Shown one piece after another: positions 25,562 through 34,969 of a DNA stretch of 50,812 nt. This DNA is from Arenibacter sp. ARW7G5Y1 (GTDB lineage: Bacteria; Bacteroidota; Bacteroidia; Flavobacteriales; Flavobacteriaceae). The notes under the pieces were generated by a model. The model saw only the letters and a list, made by a program, of their open reading frames with translations. It was not told the origin of the DNA and did no database searches. The DNA lies in NCBI RefSeq assembly GCF_003201775.1, contig NZ_QJJZ01000025.1, positions 1-50,812 of the forward strand, written 5' to 3'. Made by a program: the position numbers and the translations under genes. Numbering within the stretch: the first letter of the stretch is position 1; every line of letters starts with the position of its first letter.

Positions 25562-26305
25562 TTAATGGTCTTCTACTGGTAATAAGGCTAATTCAGTAGC
25601 CGCTGATTGAATTTCTTTATTGAGGTAGTCCTTAATGATGTTACCATCTTTCAAGACAATGGTTCTGCTACTAAAGGTAGCTATGTCCGGCTCATGGGTA
25701 ACAAAAACGATGGTAATACCTTTTTCGTTCAATTCTTGAAATAAGGACATAATTTCGTAAGAGGTACGAGTGTCCAAGTTTCCGGTGGCCTCATCCGCCA
25801 AGATCATTACAGGTTTGTTGACCAATGACCTTGCAATGGCCACCCTTTGTTGTTGTCCTCCGGAAAGTTGTGAAGGTGTATGGTCCATGCGATCGCCCAA
25901 ACCTACCATTTTCAAGGCTTTAATAGCGCGGTCTTTACGTTCTTCCGTGGATACCTTACTGTTGTACAAAAGGGGCAATTCCACATTTTCCAATGCTGAG
26001 GTCCTGGCCAGCAGATTATAGGATTGGAAAATAAACCCAATTTTTTCATTACGAATCGTTGCCAATTCATTTTTACTTAAGTTCCTTACCGCTAATCCAT
26101 CAATGTCATAAGTGCCAGATGTGGGTTGGTCCAAACAGCCCAAAATATTCAATAAGGTACTTTTGCCAGAACCACTGGATCCCATTATGGTAACAAATTC
26201 ACCTTCTTTGATAGATAGCGAAATGCCCTTCAATGCGTGGACGGTTTCGTTGCCCATGGTAAACTCGCGTTTCAGATCTTCAATTTTGATAATCTCTTTA
26301 CTCAT
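25562..26305 (-). CDS. MacB-type ABC transporter ATP-binding subunit
   Basis: 247 residues. Walker A GSSGSGKSTLLNILG (residues about 42-56), Q-loop FIFQSYNLLAR, signature LSGGQQQRVAIARSL, Walker B VMILADEATGNLD and H-loop FVTHEP are all intact. It belongs to the MacB/LolD group of exporters. Placed between MacA-like and permease genes with gaps of 6 and 2 bases. The final 20 or so residues (SAATELALLPVEDH) extend beyond the core ATPase and have no assigned role. Confidence 0.95.
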   Translation of the reverse strand: MSKEIIKIEDLKREFTMGNETVHALKGISLSIKEGEFVTIMGSSGSGKSTLLNILGCLDQPTSGTYDIDGLAVRNLSKNELATIRNEKIGFIFQSYNLLARTSALENVELPLLYNSKVSTEERKDRAIKALKMVGLGDRMDHTPSQLSGGQQQRVAIARSLVNKPVMILADEATGNLDTRTSYEIMSLFQELNEKGITIVFVTHEPDIATFSSRTIVLKDGNIIKDYLNKEIQSAATELALLPVEDH

Positions 26306-26311
26306 GGCTGC

Positions 26312-27535
26312 TTACTTTTTTTTGTTTCCTCCCGGTCTTTGCGGCATAAACGGACTTTCACTTGCGCCCTCTGGTCCTGCAAGTTCTTGGTTGCTCTGGG
26401 ATTTTAAACTATATACCAGTTGGTCACCTTCGTCGATACCGCTTAAAATTTGCACGTTGACCCCATCACTGGCTCCCAAAATGATTTTTTTAGGTGAAAT
26501 GATCCCATTTTCGCCAAGTACCCAAACCCTAGTGCCATTTCCCTCATCTGGTTTTGGCTGTCTTTTTGTTGGTTCAACGGTTAAATTTAGTTGCTCATTA
26601 TAGGCCATCATCACTGGGGGTGAAGGTTTAAAATTGATGGCTTTGGCTTCGGCAGTCAGGACGTCTTTTAACTCCAAAGTATAAATGGAAATGGTGGCAG
26701 TAAGACCAGGTTTTAATTTTAAATCCGGATTATCCGCTTTTATGACTACCGTGTAAGTAACTACGTTTGAAGTTACGGTTGGGTCCAAACGTATCTGGGT
26801 TACGGTTCCTTCAAACGTTTCCCCTAAATAGGCATCCACTGTAAAAGTTACCCTTTGGCCATCTTTTACGCCACCTATATCCGCCTCATCAACATCTGCC
26901 TCTACCTGCATTTCCTTTAAATCCTGGGCAATGGTAAATAGGGTTGGGGTACTAAAGCTTGCCGCAACCGTTTGTCCTTCGTCTATGGCCCTGGAAAGTA
27001 CTACACCATCTATGGGCGAATAAATATCGGCATAGCTTAGATTGGTTCTGGCCCTTTCAAGGTCGGATAGGCGTTGGGTCACCGTGCCTTTTGCCGTTTC
27101 AAAATTAAATTGGGAGTCGTCAAAATCCGACTTACTGATCACCTGATTGTCATAAAGTGTTTTTTGACGTTCGTAGATGGTCTGCATATAGTTCCTTTGG
27201 CTCACTGCGTTATCATAAGCTGCCTGTGCCTGGGTAAGTGCAGCCCTAAGGTTTGTTTTATCCAATTCGGCTATGAGTTGTCCTTCGGTGACCACACTGT
27301 TGTAATCCACATATATTTTTTCCACTACCCCGGAGACCTGTGTACCTACTTCCACTTGGGTAATAGGTTCTACTGTACCTGTTGCCGTAACCATGGTGGT
27401 AACCTCACCTTTTTTGGCCGTAATGGTCTTGGCTTCTATTGCAGCACTGTTATCGTCTTTTATAAAGCTGTAAGCTACAATAGCTAGTATTACCATTGCA
27501 AGGCTGCCGAATATGATTCTTTTTTTAGTTTTCAT
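26312..27535 (-). CDS. MacA-type periplasmic adaptor (HlyD/RND family)
   Basis: 407 residues. A single N-terminal transmembrane anchor (IIFGSLAMVILAIVAYSFI) leads to the adaptor: barrel-sandwich half (TVEPITQVEVGTQVSGVV), coiled-coil hairpin about residues 95-165 (ALTQAQAAYDNAVSQRNYM, then SKSDFDDSQFNFETAKG), second half-motif (IYSPIDGVVLSRAIDEGQTV), then beta-barrel and membrane-proximal domains. It bridges the inner-membrane MacB pair and TolC. The C-terminal tail is Gly/Pro/Ser-rich (EGASESPFMPQRPGGNKKK). Overlaps the tolC gene by 11 bases. Confidence 0.94.
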   Translation of the reverse strand: MKTKKRIIFGSLAMVILAIVAYSFIKDDNSAAIEAKTITAKKGEVTTMVTATGTVEPITQVEVGTQVSGVVEKIYVDYNSVVTEGQLIAELDKTNLRAALTQAQAAYDNAVSQRNYMQTIYERQKTLYDNQVISKSDFDDSQFNFETAKGTVTQRLSDLERARTNLSYADIYSPIDGVVLSRAIDEGQTVAASFSTPTLFTIAQDLKEMQVEADVDEADIGGVKDGQRVTFTVDAYLGETFEGTVTQIRLDPTVTSNVVTYTVVIKADNPDLKLKPGLTATISIYTLELKDVLTAEAKAINFKPSPPVMMAYNEQLNLTVEPTKRQPKPDEGNGTRVWVLGENGIISPKKIILGASDGVNVQILSGIDEGDQLVYSLKSQSNQELAGPEGASESPFMPQRPGGNKKK

Positions 27536-28862
27536 TAGATTGGATTTTAATGTCGTTTCCCTGATAAAATTGAAGTAATTGGTTGTATAGCAGGCTAAGG
27601 TATTTGGTCTGGATATAATTTTGTTCCGTATTGGTATAGGTGTTCTGGCTTAAGATAAGGTCAGTAGTGCTCAGAGCTCCCAATTCATATTGTTTTTGTG
27701 CCAGCCTGAAGGATTCTTTTGCTGCATTTTTGGCCATATCTGCCGCTTCCATTTCACTTTGGGAAGTAATGGCATTTTGCCAAGCTGTTTCTATTTTTTT
27801 GTATAGGTCTTTTTCTTCCTGGGCCAGTTCCAATTTGGCCATATCAATATTGATTTTGGCCGTTTGAACCTCAGATTTGGTCTTGTTCCTATTAAAAATG
27901 GGTACGTTTAAGGATAAACCCAATCTTTGGTTGAAATTCAGGTCCAATTGATCGGTGAAATTATAATCCTGGGTGGAGGTGTAGCCAGAACCGAGACTTC
28001 CCGTTAAGGAGAGGGTGGGCAGGTAGCCTCCTTTGGCAATGTCCAAATCTTTTTCGGAGAGTGAAACATTGATCTTGCCTGCATTTATTTCCGGAAGATT
28101 TTCCAAGGCTTCGGAATAGACTTCATTTAGGTCGGGGACTACGTCTAGGATAATTTCATCTGTATCTGCAATCTCAAAATTAGTGTTGGGCGGCAATTCC
28201 AATTGCTGTTTTAACGATAAAAGCTGCAGCGCATAATCGTTTTTTGTATTTATAAGAAGGTACCGGTTTGTGGCGGTTTGCGATTGGGCATCGGTATATT
28301 CCTTTATGGCGATGGAACCGGCATCCAATCTGGCTTTGGCCCTCTCTTCTTCCTTTTGTGATACCTCAAGGTTGTTTTCAGCGATCAATATATTCTCTTT
28401 GGCATATAGCAATTGAATATAACTTTCCGTAATGCTCAAAGTTATATTGTTCTTGGCCTCTTCTTCATAAAGGGAATATTGATCAATAAGCAGCTTCCCC
28501 TGTTTTATCTGATTGTTGATCTGGTTCCCCTGGAAAAGGGTTAGCTGGGAGTTCAATCCTAGACTGGTTGAATTGATCTGTTGGGAAACAAAATCGCTAG
28601 TGATGGGGTCTATGGAATTCCCGTTAGTGAAATTCTGGGAGGCATTGCCATTTAAGTTCGGTAATCTTAAGGATTTCGTTGCCAGATAGTTGGCTTCTGT
28701 AATGTTCTTGGACAATTTGGCTTGCTTTACACTTATGTTGTTCTCTAGAGCGTAGTTAATACACGCTTCCAAAGTCCAAACTTTTTGGACAGAATCAATC
28801 GTTGTTTGCCCTTTTGCAAACTGAACTGCAATAAGGATGGTTAGTACAATATATTTTTTCAT
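27525..28862 (-). CDS. TolC-family outer-membrane efflux protein
   Basis: 445 residues with a signal peptide (MKKYIVLTILIAVQFAKGQ). Two repeats of the TolC outer-membrane factor are visible: the first opens with WTLEACINYALENNISVKQA and the second with PEINAGKINVSLSEKDLDIA. Long amphipathic helices rich in Gln/Glu/Ala alternate with short beta strands. The C-terminal half contains DMAKNAAKESFRLAQKQYEL and SLLYNQLLQFYQG. First gene of the tripartite export operon; with the MacA and MacB homologues it spans the envelope. Transported compound unknown. Confidence 0.93.
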   Translation of the reverse strand: MKKYIVLTILIAVQFAKGQTTIDSVQKVWTLEACINYALENNISVKQAKLSKNITEANYLATKSLRLPNLNGNASQNFTNGNSIDPITSDFVSQQINSTSLGLNSQLTLFQGNQINNQIKQGKLLIDQYSLYEEEAKNNITLSITESYIQLLYAKENILIAENNLEVSQKEEERAKARLDAGSIAIKEYTDAQSQTATNRYLLINTKNDYALQLLSLKQQLELPPNTNFEIADTDEIILDVVPDLNEVYSEALENLPEINAGKINVSLSEKDLDIAKGGYLPTLSLTGSLGSGYTSTQDYNFTDQLDLNFNQRLGLSLNVPIFNRNKTKSEVQTAKINIDMAKLELAQEEKDLYKKIETAWQNAITSQSEMEAADMAKNAAKESFRLAQKQYELGALSTTDLILSQNTYTNTEQNYIQTKYLSLLYNQLLQFYQGNDIKIQSNEN

Positions 28863-29286
28863 GGATTTTAACCTTTCAAATGAAAATTCATGTCAAATTT
28901 CCTGCTAAGGGCGCCAAGAATTAAATGAAATAGATTGAAACGCGGATTCTATATACCAATCCCCAAATTTTATCGATGATTTTTTTGGTTCCGCGCTTCT
29001 CCTGACATTTTTATTGTGGTTTGGGCTATTGAGGGGAGAGATTTACATTGGAGTATCCCGGACATCAAAATGTTAGCGGATAATTTGTGCGGATACTTAT
29101 TTTGCTTCCAATTTATATTTTAAGGATGGAAATAATTAATGTATTTTTCGGAGATATTGGAATCTTGGGAACAATACCCAGTTTTATTTTTTTATTTACC
29201 AGCCACACAAACGGATAACAACGAGAGGCATGGGAGTGGATTTTCAATAAGTTCATCTAATTAAAAATTAGCATAACGTACGCCTT
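28863..29286. other. Divergent regulatory gap between the efflux and galactonate operons
   Basis: About 424 bases without a plausible gene. Both flanking operons are transcribed away from here, so it should hold two promoters. A short tandem GCGGATA repeat is present around 29076-29094, each copy separated by six bases. No clear -33/-7 pair or hairpin was convincing. Confidence 0.5.
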
Positions 29287-30249
29287 ATGACAAACATGGG
29301 ACTACCCGAAAAATTTATCAGCTGCGATTGGGGAACCTCCAATTTTAGACTCCGTTTGGTGGATACCCATTCATTAAGGGTAATTTCCGAAATTGGGACC
29401 GATCTAGGGATTAAAAAGTGTTATCAATTATTTACAGCGCAAAGTGTGCGGTCCCAGGAATCCTATTTTGCCGATTATTTGTTGGCGCAACTGGGAAAGT
29501 GGGGTTTGAACGGGTTGGAAGACTATCATTTGGTGGCTTCTGGAATGCTGTCCTCCTCCATAGGAATGCGGGAATTGGAGTACTGTCAACTGCCCTTGGC
29601 CTTTAGTGGGGAAGACCTAATTAGCAAATGGATATCGATCAATAATAAATTAAACCTTCTCTTAATTACCGGAGCCAGAACAGATAGCGATGTGATGAGA
29701 GGTGAGGAAATTCAGGCTATTGGGCTATCCGATTACCTTCCTAGGGATGAAAAGGGGGTTCTGTTGTTGCCCGGTACCCACAGCAAGCATATCCATTTTG
29801 ATGCTGGGAGATATATAGATTTCACTACCTATATGACCGGCGAGTTATTTGAGGTTTTAGGCAAGCACAGTATTTTGTCGGCATCGGTGGAGGAAGCAGG
29901 GTGGAACCCATCATTTGAGGATATTTTTGTGGAAGGTGTTAAAAAAGGCGTTGCCAACCAACAGATGGCCTCACTTTTTTCCATAAGGGCAAATAGTTTG
30001 ATACATAAAATTTCCAGTAGGGAAAACTATTTCTATTTATCGGGATTGTTAATTGGGTCCGAGTTGGGCCACTTGAAGGAAAAGAACGAAACCGTATACC
30101 TTGCAGTTGCCGGAATTCAGAACGAATTGTACCAACTGGCTTTGAAATCGTTCCTGCCTTTGGAGCGAATTGTTTGTTTTGATCCACAAATTATAGAAAC
30201 GGCCTTATTGGTTGGCCAGCGAAAAATTTTAGAAACACATGTTAAATAA
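29287..30249 (+). CDS. dgoK: 2-dehydro-3-deoxygalactonokinase
   Basis: 320 residues, the usual length. The N-terminal sugar-kinase phosphate loop FISCDWGTSNFRLRLVDTH and the second motif LPGTHSKHIHFDAGRYIDF are characteristic. A later GEEIQAIGL segment is also conserved. It phosphorylates 2-keto-3-deoxy-D-galactonate at C6 using ATP, in the cytoplasm. The next gene overlaps it by 11 bases and encodes the aldolase for the product. This is the lower De Ley-Doudoroff route, also used for 3,6-anhydro-D-galactose from carrageenan and for D-galactose (established knowledge). A galactonate dehydratase or cycloisomerase is not in the window. Confidence 0.9.
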   Translation: MTNMGLPEKFISCDWGTSNFRLRLVDTHSLRVISEIGTDLGIKKCYQLFTAQSVRSQESYFADYLLAQLGKWGLNGLEDYHLVASGMLSSSIGMRELEYCQLPLAFSGEDLISKWISINNKLNLLLITGARTDSDVMRGEEIQAIGLSDYLPRDEKGVLLLPGTHSKHIHFDAGRYIDFTTYMTGELFEVLGKHSILSASVEEAGWNPSFEDIFVEGVKKGVANQQMASLFSIRANSLIHKISSRENYFYLSGLLIGSELGHLKEKNETVYLAVAGIQNELYQLALKSFLPLERIVCFDPQIIETALLVGQRKILETHVK

Positions 30250-30880
30250 AGAATCATTTTCTTGGGAACTATACAATAGGGCCCCCATTGTGGGTATTGT
30301 AAGAGGAGTATCCATGGAGGTCATACGTGATATAGCCAATGCATATCTCAAGGCGGGACTGCACACCATTGAAATAACCATGAATACCGCTGGGGCCACC
30401 GAGATGATTTCCAAACTAAGGAGTGAATTCAATGATCTAAATGTGGGTGCGGGTACGGTCTGCAATATGGAAGAATATGAAAAGGCCGTGGCTGCGGGAG
30501 CCCAGTTTATTGTGACCCCGATTATAGATGAGGTCGTTATTAAAACGGCTGTGGCAAAAGGGGTGCCAATTTTTCCAGGGGCCTATTCTCCAACCGAAAT
30601 TTACAGGGCGTGGAGCTTAGGGGCATCTGCTGTAAAAATATTCCCGGCCACCCAGCTTGGGGTTCAATTTATAAGGGATATTTCCGGTCCACTTAACAGC
30701 ATTAAGCTTTTACCTACGGGGGGAGTTTCCTTGGAGAATATCAGATCTTTTTTTGAGGCTGGTGTTGTGGGCGTAGGAATGGGCAGTTCGCTCTTCAATA
30801 AAAAGTTGATAAGGGAAAGGGATTTTGAAGCTCTGGCCGTTCATTTTTCCAAAATAAGGGCAGAAGTAAAGGGCTTTTAA
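30239..30880 (+). CDS. 2-keto-3-deoxy-6-phosphogalactonate/gluconate aldolase
   Basis: 213 residues, class I aldolase of the KDPG/KDPGal family. Catalytic glutamate in HTIEITMNT (E45) and the Schiff-base lysine in ASAVKIFPATQ (K133) are present, together with LNVGAGTVCN and LLPTGGVSLENI phosphate-binding segments. It cleaves the product of the preceding kinase into pyruvate and glyceraldehyde-3-phosphate. KDPG and KDPGal specificity cannot be separated by eye, but the kinase neighbour argues for KDPGal. Its start lies inside the kinase gene, indicating coupled translation. Confidence 0.92.
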   Translation: MLNKESFSWELYNRAPIVGIVRGVSMEVIRDIANAYLKAGLHTIEITMNTAGATEMISKLRSEFNDLNVGAGTVCNMEEYEKAVAAGAQFIVTPIIDEVVIKTAVAKGVPIFPGAYSPTEIYRAWSLGASAVKIFPATQLGVQFIRDISGPLNSIKLLPTGGVSLENIRSFFEAGVVGVGMGSSLFNKKLIRERDFEALAVHFSKIRAEVKGF

Positions 30881-30921
30881 ATTCAATTGGATATATTTAA
30901 CAAAATCAATTCCATTTTGTC

Positions 30922-32070
30922 ATGAACCGATCTTCAAATTATTTAATGTTTATTATTTTATCGATGCTAGTGGTAGGGTGTAAAAATCAACCCAAAAAGG
31001 CCAATTTGACGGCCGATCAACAAGAAATTGAGAAAGAAGGCCTAAAACTCTTGGTCGGTACTTTTGCCGAAGGGGAGGAACAAGGTATTTATCAACTCGA
31101 CTTTAATACGGAAACAGGAGAACTTTCCAATCGTCGACATGTAGCCAAAGAGAACAAGCCAGGCTATTTATACCTATCAAAAGATGGGGAGAGAGTCTAT
31201 TCTTCAAATGGGACCAAACCAGGGAGTGTTTCGGCATTCCAATGGAACAAAGATAAAACCGCCCTGACCAGAGTGGCCAATCTCCCCAGTAAAGGGGATG
31301 GGGCCTGTTATGTAGGGGTAAGCCCCGATGAAAACCTTCTTGCTGCTGCAAATTATAGTTCTGGAAGTATAGTGCTATATCCCATTGATAAAAAGGGGGT
31401 AGTGTTGGATGCTCCTCAAGGAATACAACATTCGGGAAGTGGTCCACACCCCAACCAAAATTCGGCCCACGCACACTGTGTTCAATTTTCTAAGAATGGA
31501 AAATTTTTATATGCCGTAGATCTAGGCATTGATCAGGTTTTGACCTATCCCATAAATTCGGAAAAGAAATTGGCCAAGGCGGAAGTAGGGCTGCAATTGG
31601 ACCCCGGGGATGGTCCCAGACACCTAGTTTTCCACCCAACAGAAAACAAGGTGTTTGTTATTAATGAACTTTCCAGCACCGTTGTTTCTGCATCTGTGGA
31701 TCAAGAGACTGGAGTGTTTACCAAAATTGATAAAAAGAGTACGCTTCCAGATGATTACCAAGAATTCAACGCCTGTGCCGATATTCATATTAGTAAGGAC
31801 GGAAAGTTTCTATATGCTTCCAATAGGGGGCATAATAGTATAGCTGTTTATTCTGTATCTGAAAGTGGGAATTTAAAGCTTCTAACGATAGAATCTGTGC
31901 AAGGGGATTGGCCTCGGAATTTTACCCTGTCGCCAGATGGAAGATATTTATTGGTGGCCAATCAAAAATCGAACAGCATAACTGTTTTTAAAGTGGATCA
32001 AAAGACAGGACTCCTTGAATTTACTGGAAATGAAATAGCTGTTTCACAACCTGTATGTTTAAAGTTCTAG
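30922..32070 (+). CDS. Lactonase-type seven-bladed propeller lipoprotein
   Basis: 382 residues with a lipoprotein signal (IILSMLVVGC, C20). The rest matches the 6-phosphogluconolactonase/YbhE-like propeller family: LLVGTFAEGEEQGIYQLDFN, SVSAFQWNKDKTALTRV, GPHPNQNSAHAHCVQFSKNG, DPGDGPRHLVFHP, LYASNRGHNSIAVY and FTLSPDGRYLLVANQ. The lipoprotein signal places it outside the cytoplasm, so its lactone (perhaps galactono-1,4-lactone or another aldonolactone) would be opened there. It is 41 bases after the aldolase and so likely in the same operon. Confidence 0.86.
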   Translation: MNRSSNYLMFIILSMLVVGCKNQPKKANLTADQQEIEKEGLKLLVGTFAEGEEQGIYQLDFNTETGELSNRRHVAKENKPGYLYLSKDGERVYSSNGTKPGSVSAFQWNKDKTALTRVANLPSKGDGACYVGVSPDENLLAAANYSSGSIVLYPIDKKGVVLDAPQGIQHSGSGPHPNQNSAHAHCVQFSKNGKFLYAVDLGIDQVLTYPINSEKKLAKAEVGLQLDPGDGPRHLVFHPTENKVFVINELSSTVVSASVDQETGVFTKIDKKSTLPDDYQEFNACADIHISKDGKFLYASNRGHNSIAVYSVSESGNLKLLTIESVQGDWPRNFTLSPDGRYLLVANQKSNSITVFKVDQKTGLLEFTGNEIAVSQPVCLKF

Positions 32071-32237
32071 AAAACAATTCGCCTATCATGACAGATCTCC
32101 AAACGAAATCAATTTGATCTTTCGACGTTTCATTGGGCATGAAATAAAAGTATTCAAAAAGGTACGAATCAATAATATATGGGTTCTGTAATATGGGTTT
32201 ATGATAATCAAAATCCTTAAAATTAATTAATAGAAAA

Positions 32238-33800
32238 ATGGAAATTATTAAAAGGAATTTGTTCCAGGCAACCATGATGGTGTTGCTTTTGGTGGGGTGT
32301 AAATCCAAGGAAGAGAAAGTAGTCATTGCAGATGAAACTACTAAGAAGCCCAATATTGTATTTATTTATATGGATGATCTTGGCTATGGCGATATGAGTG
32401 CCTATGGGGCCACCGAGATCAGTACCCCCAATATGGATGCTTTAGCTCAAGGGGGTATACAGTTTACCAATGGCTATGCATCCTCAGCCACTTGCACCCC
32501 CAGTAGGTATGCTATTTTAACTGGTAGGTATCCTTGGCGGAACAAAGATGCTAAAATATTACCAGGAACTGCTCCCTTGATTATAGATACAACCCAAATG
32601 ACGGTGCCCAAAATGTTGCAGGGAGAAGGTTATACCACCGGAATTGTGGGGAAATGGCATTTGGGACTTGGAAGCGGAAATGTGAATTGGAATGAAAGGG
32701 TGTCACCTGGTCCCAATGAAGTTGGATTTGATTATTCCTATATTTTGGCTGCAACCCAAGATAGGGTACCTACTGTGTACATTGCGGATGGTTATGTAGA
32801 TGGCTTGGACCCCAATGATCCCATAGAAGTTAGTTATAAGGAAAATTTTGAAGGGGAACCAACTGGTTTGGACAACCCGGAACTGACTACCATGAAGTGG
32901 CACCATGGTCATAACAACAGTATAGTAAATGGAGTGCCGAGAATTGGTTATATGAAAGGCGGGGAGGCTGCCAAATGGAGCGATGTGGACATGGCCGATC
33001 ATTTTTTGGCCAAGGCCCAACAGTATGTAAAAGAACATAAAAGCAAACCTTTCTTTTTGTATTATGCCCTGCAACAGCCACATGTACCACGTACACCACA
33101 CCCACGTTTTGCCGGAAAATCGGGAATGGGCCCAAGGGGCGATGTTATTTTGGAGGCCGATTGGATGATAGGTGAATTTATGAAAACCCTGGAAGACGAA
33201 GGAATCCTAGAGAATACTTTGATCGTCTTCTCAAGTGATAATGGTCCAGTGGTCAATGACGGCTACTATGACGACTCCGTAGAAAAATTGGGCAATCATA
33301 CCCCTTCCGGAATTCTAAGAGGTGGTAAATATAGTTTGTTCGATGCAGGCACTAGGGTGCCATTTATCACCTATTGGAAAGGTACAATAGCGCCAGGTAA
33401 ATCCGATGCCCTGGTGTGTCAGATAGACTTGCTTACCTCAATGGCCACCTTGGTGGGTAGTGATAAGAAAGGTGAGGATAGTGAAGATCTTTTGGAGGTA
33501 TTTATGGGAAAATCCAAGGACGGAAGGAAAGAGTTGGTATTGGAAGCCACCTCCAGAACGGCCTTCAGAAAAGGTAATTGGGCTATGATTCCACCTTACA
33601 AGGGGCCTGCAGTTATTAAGTCGGTCAATATAGAAATTGGAAATTCAAAGGAATATCAGCTGTATGATTTGGAAAAAGACCCAAGTCAAAAAGCGAACTT
33701 GGCTAAATCCAATCCTGAAAAACTTCGGGAATTAATTGCGGACTTTGAAAAAATAAGAGGTAATTCCAATAACGGCATTCAAGATCTGGAACTCAAATAA
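32238..33800 (+). CDS. S1-family sulfatase lipoprotein (second copy)
   Basis: 520 residues with a lipoprotein signal (MMVLLLVGC, C21). The metal site NIVFIYMDDLGYGDM (D46, D47) and the formylglycine signature CTPSR (C86) in SATCTPSRYAILTGRYPW are intact. Further landmarks are GKWHLGLG, LYYALQQPHVPRTPHP and VFSSDNGPVV with a later KGNWAMIPPYKG. It is a periplasmic sulfatase with arylsulfatase-A-like layout. It follows the galactonate genes by 167 bases, consistent with desulfation of a sulfated galactan feeding that route (inference). It needs the same formylglycine-generating maturation as the first copy. Confidence 0.92.
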   Translation: MEIIKRNLFQATMMVLLLVGCKSKEEKVVIADETTKKPNIVFIYMDDLGYGDMSAYGATEISTPNMDALAQGGIQFTNGYASSATCTPSRYAILTGRYPWRNKDAKILPGTAPLIIDTTQMTVPKMLQGEGYTTGIVGKWHLGLGSGNVNWNERVSPGPNEVGFDYSYILAATQDRVPTVYIADGYVDGLDPNDPIEVSYKENFEGEPTGLDNPELTTMKWHHGHNNSIVNGVPRIGYMKGGEAAKWSDVDMADHFLAKAQQYVKEHKSKPFFLYYALQQPHVPRTPHPRFAGKSGMGPRGDVILEADWMIGEFMKTLEDEGILENTLIVFSSDNGPVVNDGYYDDSVEKLGNHTPSGILRGGKYSLFDAGTRVPFITYWKGTIAPGKSDALVCQIDLLTSMATLVGSDKKGEDSEDLLEVFMGKSKDGRKELVLEATSRTAFRKGNWAMIPPYKGPAVIKSVNIEIGNSKEYQLYDLEKDPSQKANLAKSNPEKLRELIADFEKIRGNSNNGIQDLELK

Positions 33801-33956
33801 GATGTTCCAATAAAGATCGATTAGGGGAAATAAATTGGTTCTGTCCTAGGACTATAATAGGAAGAAATAGGGGAATGGTCGAACCATTTTAATGGCAGTG
33901 GTGGTTTCGGCATATAACAAATATCTACATATTTAGCTATAAGAGATATACTAAAA

Positions 33957-33988
33957 TTTAGGACTAAATCCTTAATTGGTTATTTTTG
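33957..33988 (+). promoter_or_regulatory. Promoter of the PAP2 phosphatase gene
   Basis: TATTTTTG at 33981-33988 is an exact TAnnTTTG -7 match. TTTA at 33957-33960 with a 20-base spacer approximates the -33 TTTG. The expected transcript start lies at about 33995, which argues for the ATG at 34012 rather than 33976 or 33991 as the translation start. Confidence 0.55.
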
Positions 33989-34011
33989 CCATGAACAACA
34001 CCAGGGTTTTA

Positions 34012-34854
34012 ATGAATTTTAAATTCCATTTATTAGTTTTTATCCCTATCTTTTTATTGGGTTTTCCTGAGCTAAAGGCACAAACCCAAGCGCTGGATAC
34101 CATCAGTCCTTGGGAAATGCTGGCCTATGATGGGGCAAGTGCCTTTGGAGGGTTAAAACATGCTTACTCCAGACCTTTTCACTGGAAAAAGGACGATTTT
34201 ATAACTGCCGGGGCTATTCTCTTGGGAACAGGGGCGCTATATGCGTTTGACGAAGATAGTTCGGATTGGTTTCGGAGGCAGGAAGAGGATGTTCCTGGGG
34301 TATTAAAGGAGACAGGTTATTACCTTGGGAAACCATTGTACAATTATTCCATTAACGGAGGAGTGTATCTAATTGGGCTTTTCACAAAGAATGAAAAATT
34401 CAGAAAAACCGGGGTGCTCTTAATTTCATCGGCCACTGCGGTAGGATTAATCCAAACTGTGAGTAAAACTTTTGTAGGTCGGGCAAGACCTATCGCCAGT
34501 GAAGGAAAGGATAGTTTCAATCCATTCAGTAACGAGGCCCACTATCACAGTTTCCCTTCCGGGCACACTATATTGGCATTTACTACATTCTATGCCATTG
34601 GCAAGCAATTTAAAAATCCTTGGGCCAAAGGCGGGTTATACGCTTTGGGGTTGCTATCTCCGGTTACCAGGCTTTGGAGTGGCGCCCATTGGCTTACAGA
34701 TGTAGCTTTGAGTGTGGCAGTAAGTGTAGTGGTAGTGGATTCAATAGATAAATACCTAAACAAGGAGCGGTATCCCGGTGTTATGTCAAAGGACAAAATT
34801 AGTTGGAGACTACAGGTTGGTCCTGGAACCATAGGCCTAAGAGGTTCATTCTAG
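34012..34854 (+). CDS. PAP2-family membrane/periplasmic phosphatase
   Basis: 280 residues from ATG 34012, giving the signal MNFKFHLLVFIPIFLLGFPE then LKAQ. The three phosphatase motifs are complete: KTFVGRARP (K152, R159), SFPSGHT (P182-H185) and TRLWSGAHWLTD (R220, H226, D230). The protein has hydrophobic segments in the middle, so it is membrane-associated. Family members dephosphorylate lipids such as undecaprenyl pyrophosphate or phosphatidate, or small phosphorylated compounds outside the cytoplasm. The substrate is open. It is 211 bases after the sulfatase and has its own promoter. Confidence 0.88.
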   Translation: MNFKFHLLVFIPIFLLGFPELKAQTQALDTISPWEMLAYDGASAFGGLKHAYSRPFHWKKDDFITAGAILLGTGALYAFDEDSSDWFRRQEEDVPGVLKETGYYLGKPLYNYSINGGVYLIGLFTKNEKFRKTGVLLISSATAVGLIQTVSKTFVGRARPIASEGKDSFNPFSNEAHYHSFPSGHTILAFTTFYAIGKQFKNPWAKGGLYALGLLSPVTRLWSGAHWLTDVALSVAVSVVVVDSIDKYLNKERYPGVMSKDKISWRLQVGPGTIGLRGSF

Positions 34855-34927
34855 TTGTTTGATAAATGAACTCCTTTTTACTTTACTATTCTTCATTTAG
34901 GCAATAGTGGCTGGGTAAATAACCGAT

Positions 34928-34961
34928 AAAGGGGAAGTGGGCGTTTACGCCCTTCCCCTTT
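34928..34961. terminator. Bidirectional hairpin terminator
   Basis: AAAGGGGAAG pairs with CTTCCCCTTT and GGCG with CGCC, with a two-base bulge and a TTTA loop. It lies 73 bases after the phosphatase stop and nine bases after the stop of a small minus-strand reading frame, so it may serve both. Confidence 0.65.
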
Positions 34962-34969
34962 AATGATTT

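Noticed and set aside
14580..33800. Sulfatases as one locus with a maturase
   Set aside because: The two sulfatases are 16 kb apart, with different neighbours, and no anSME-type radical SAM gene was found in the window.
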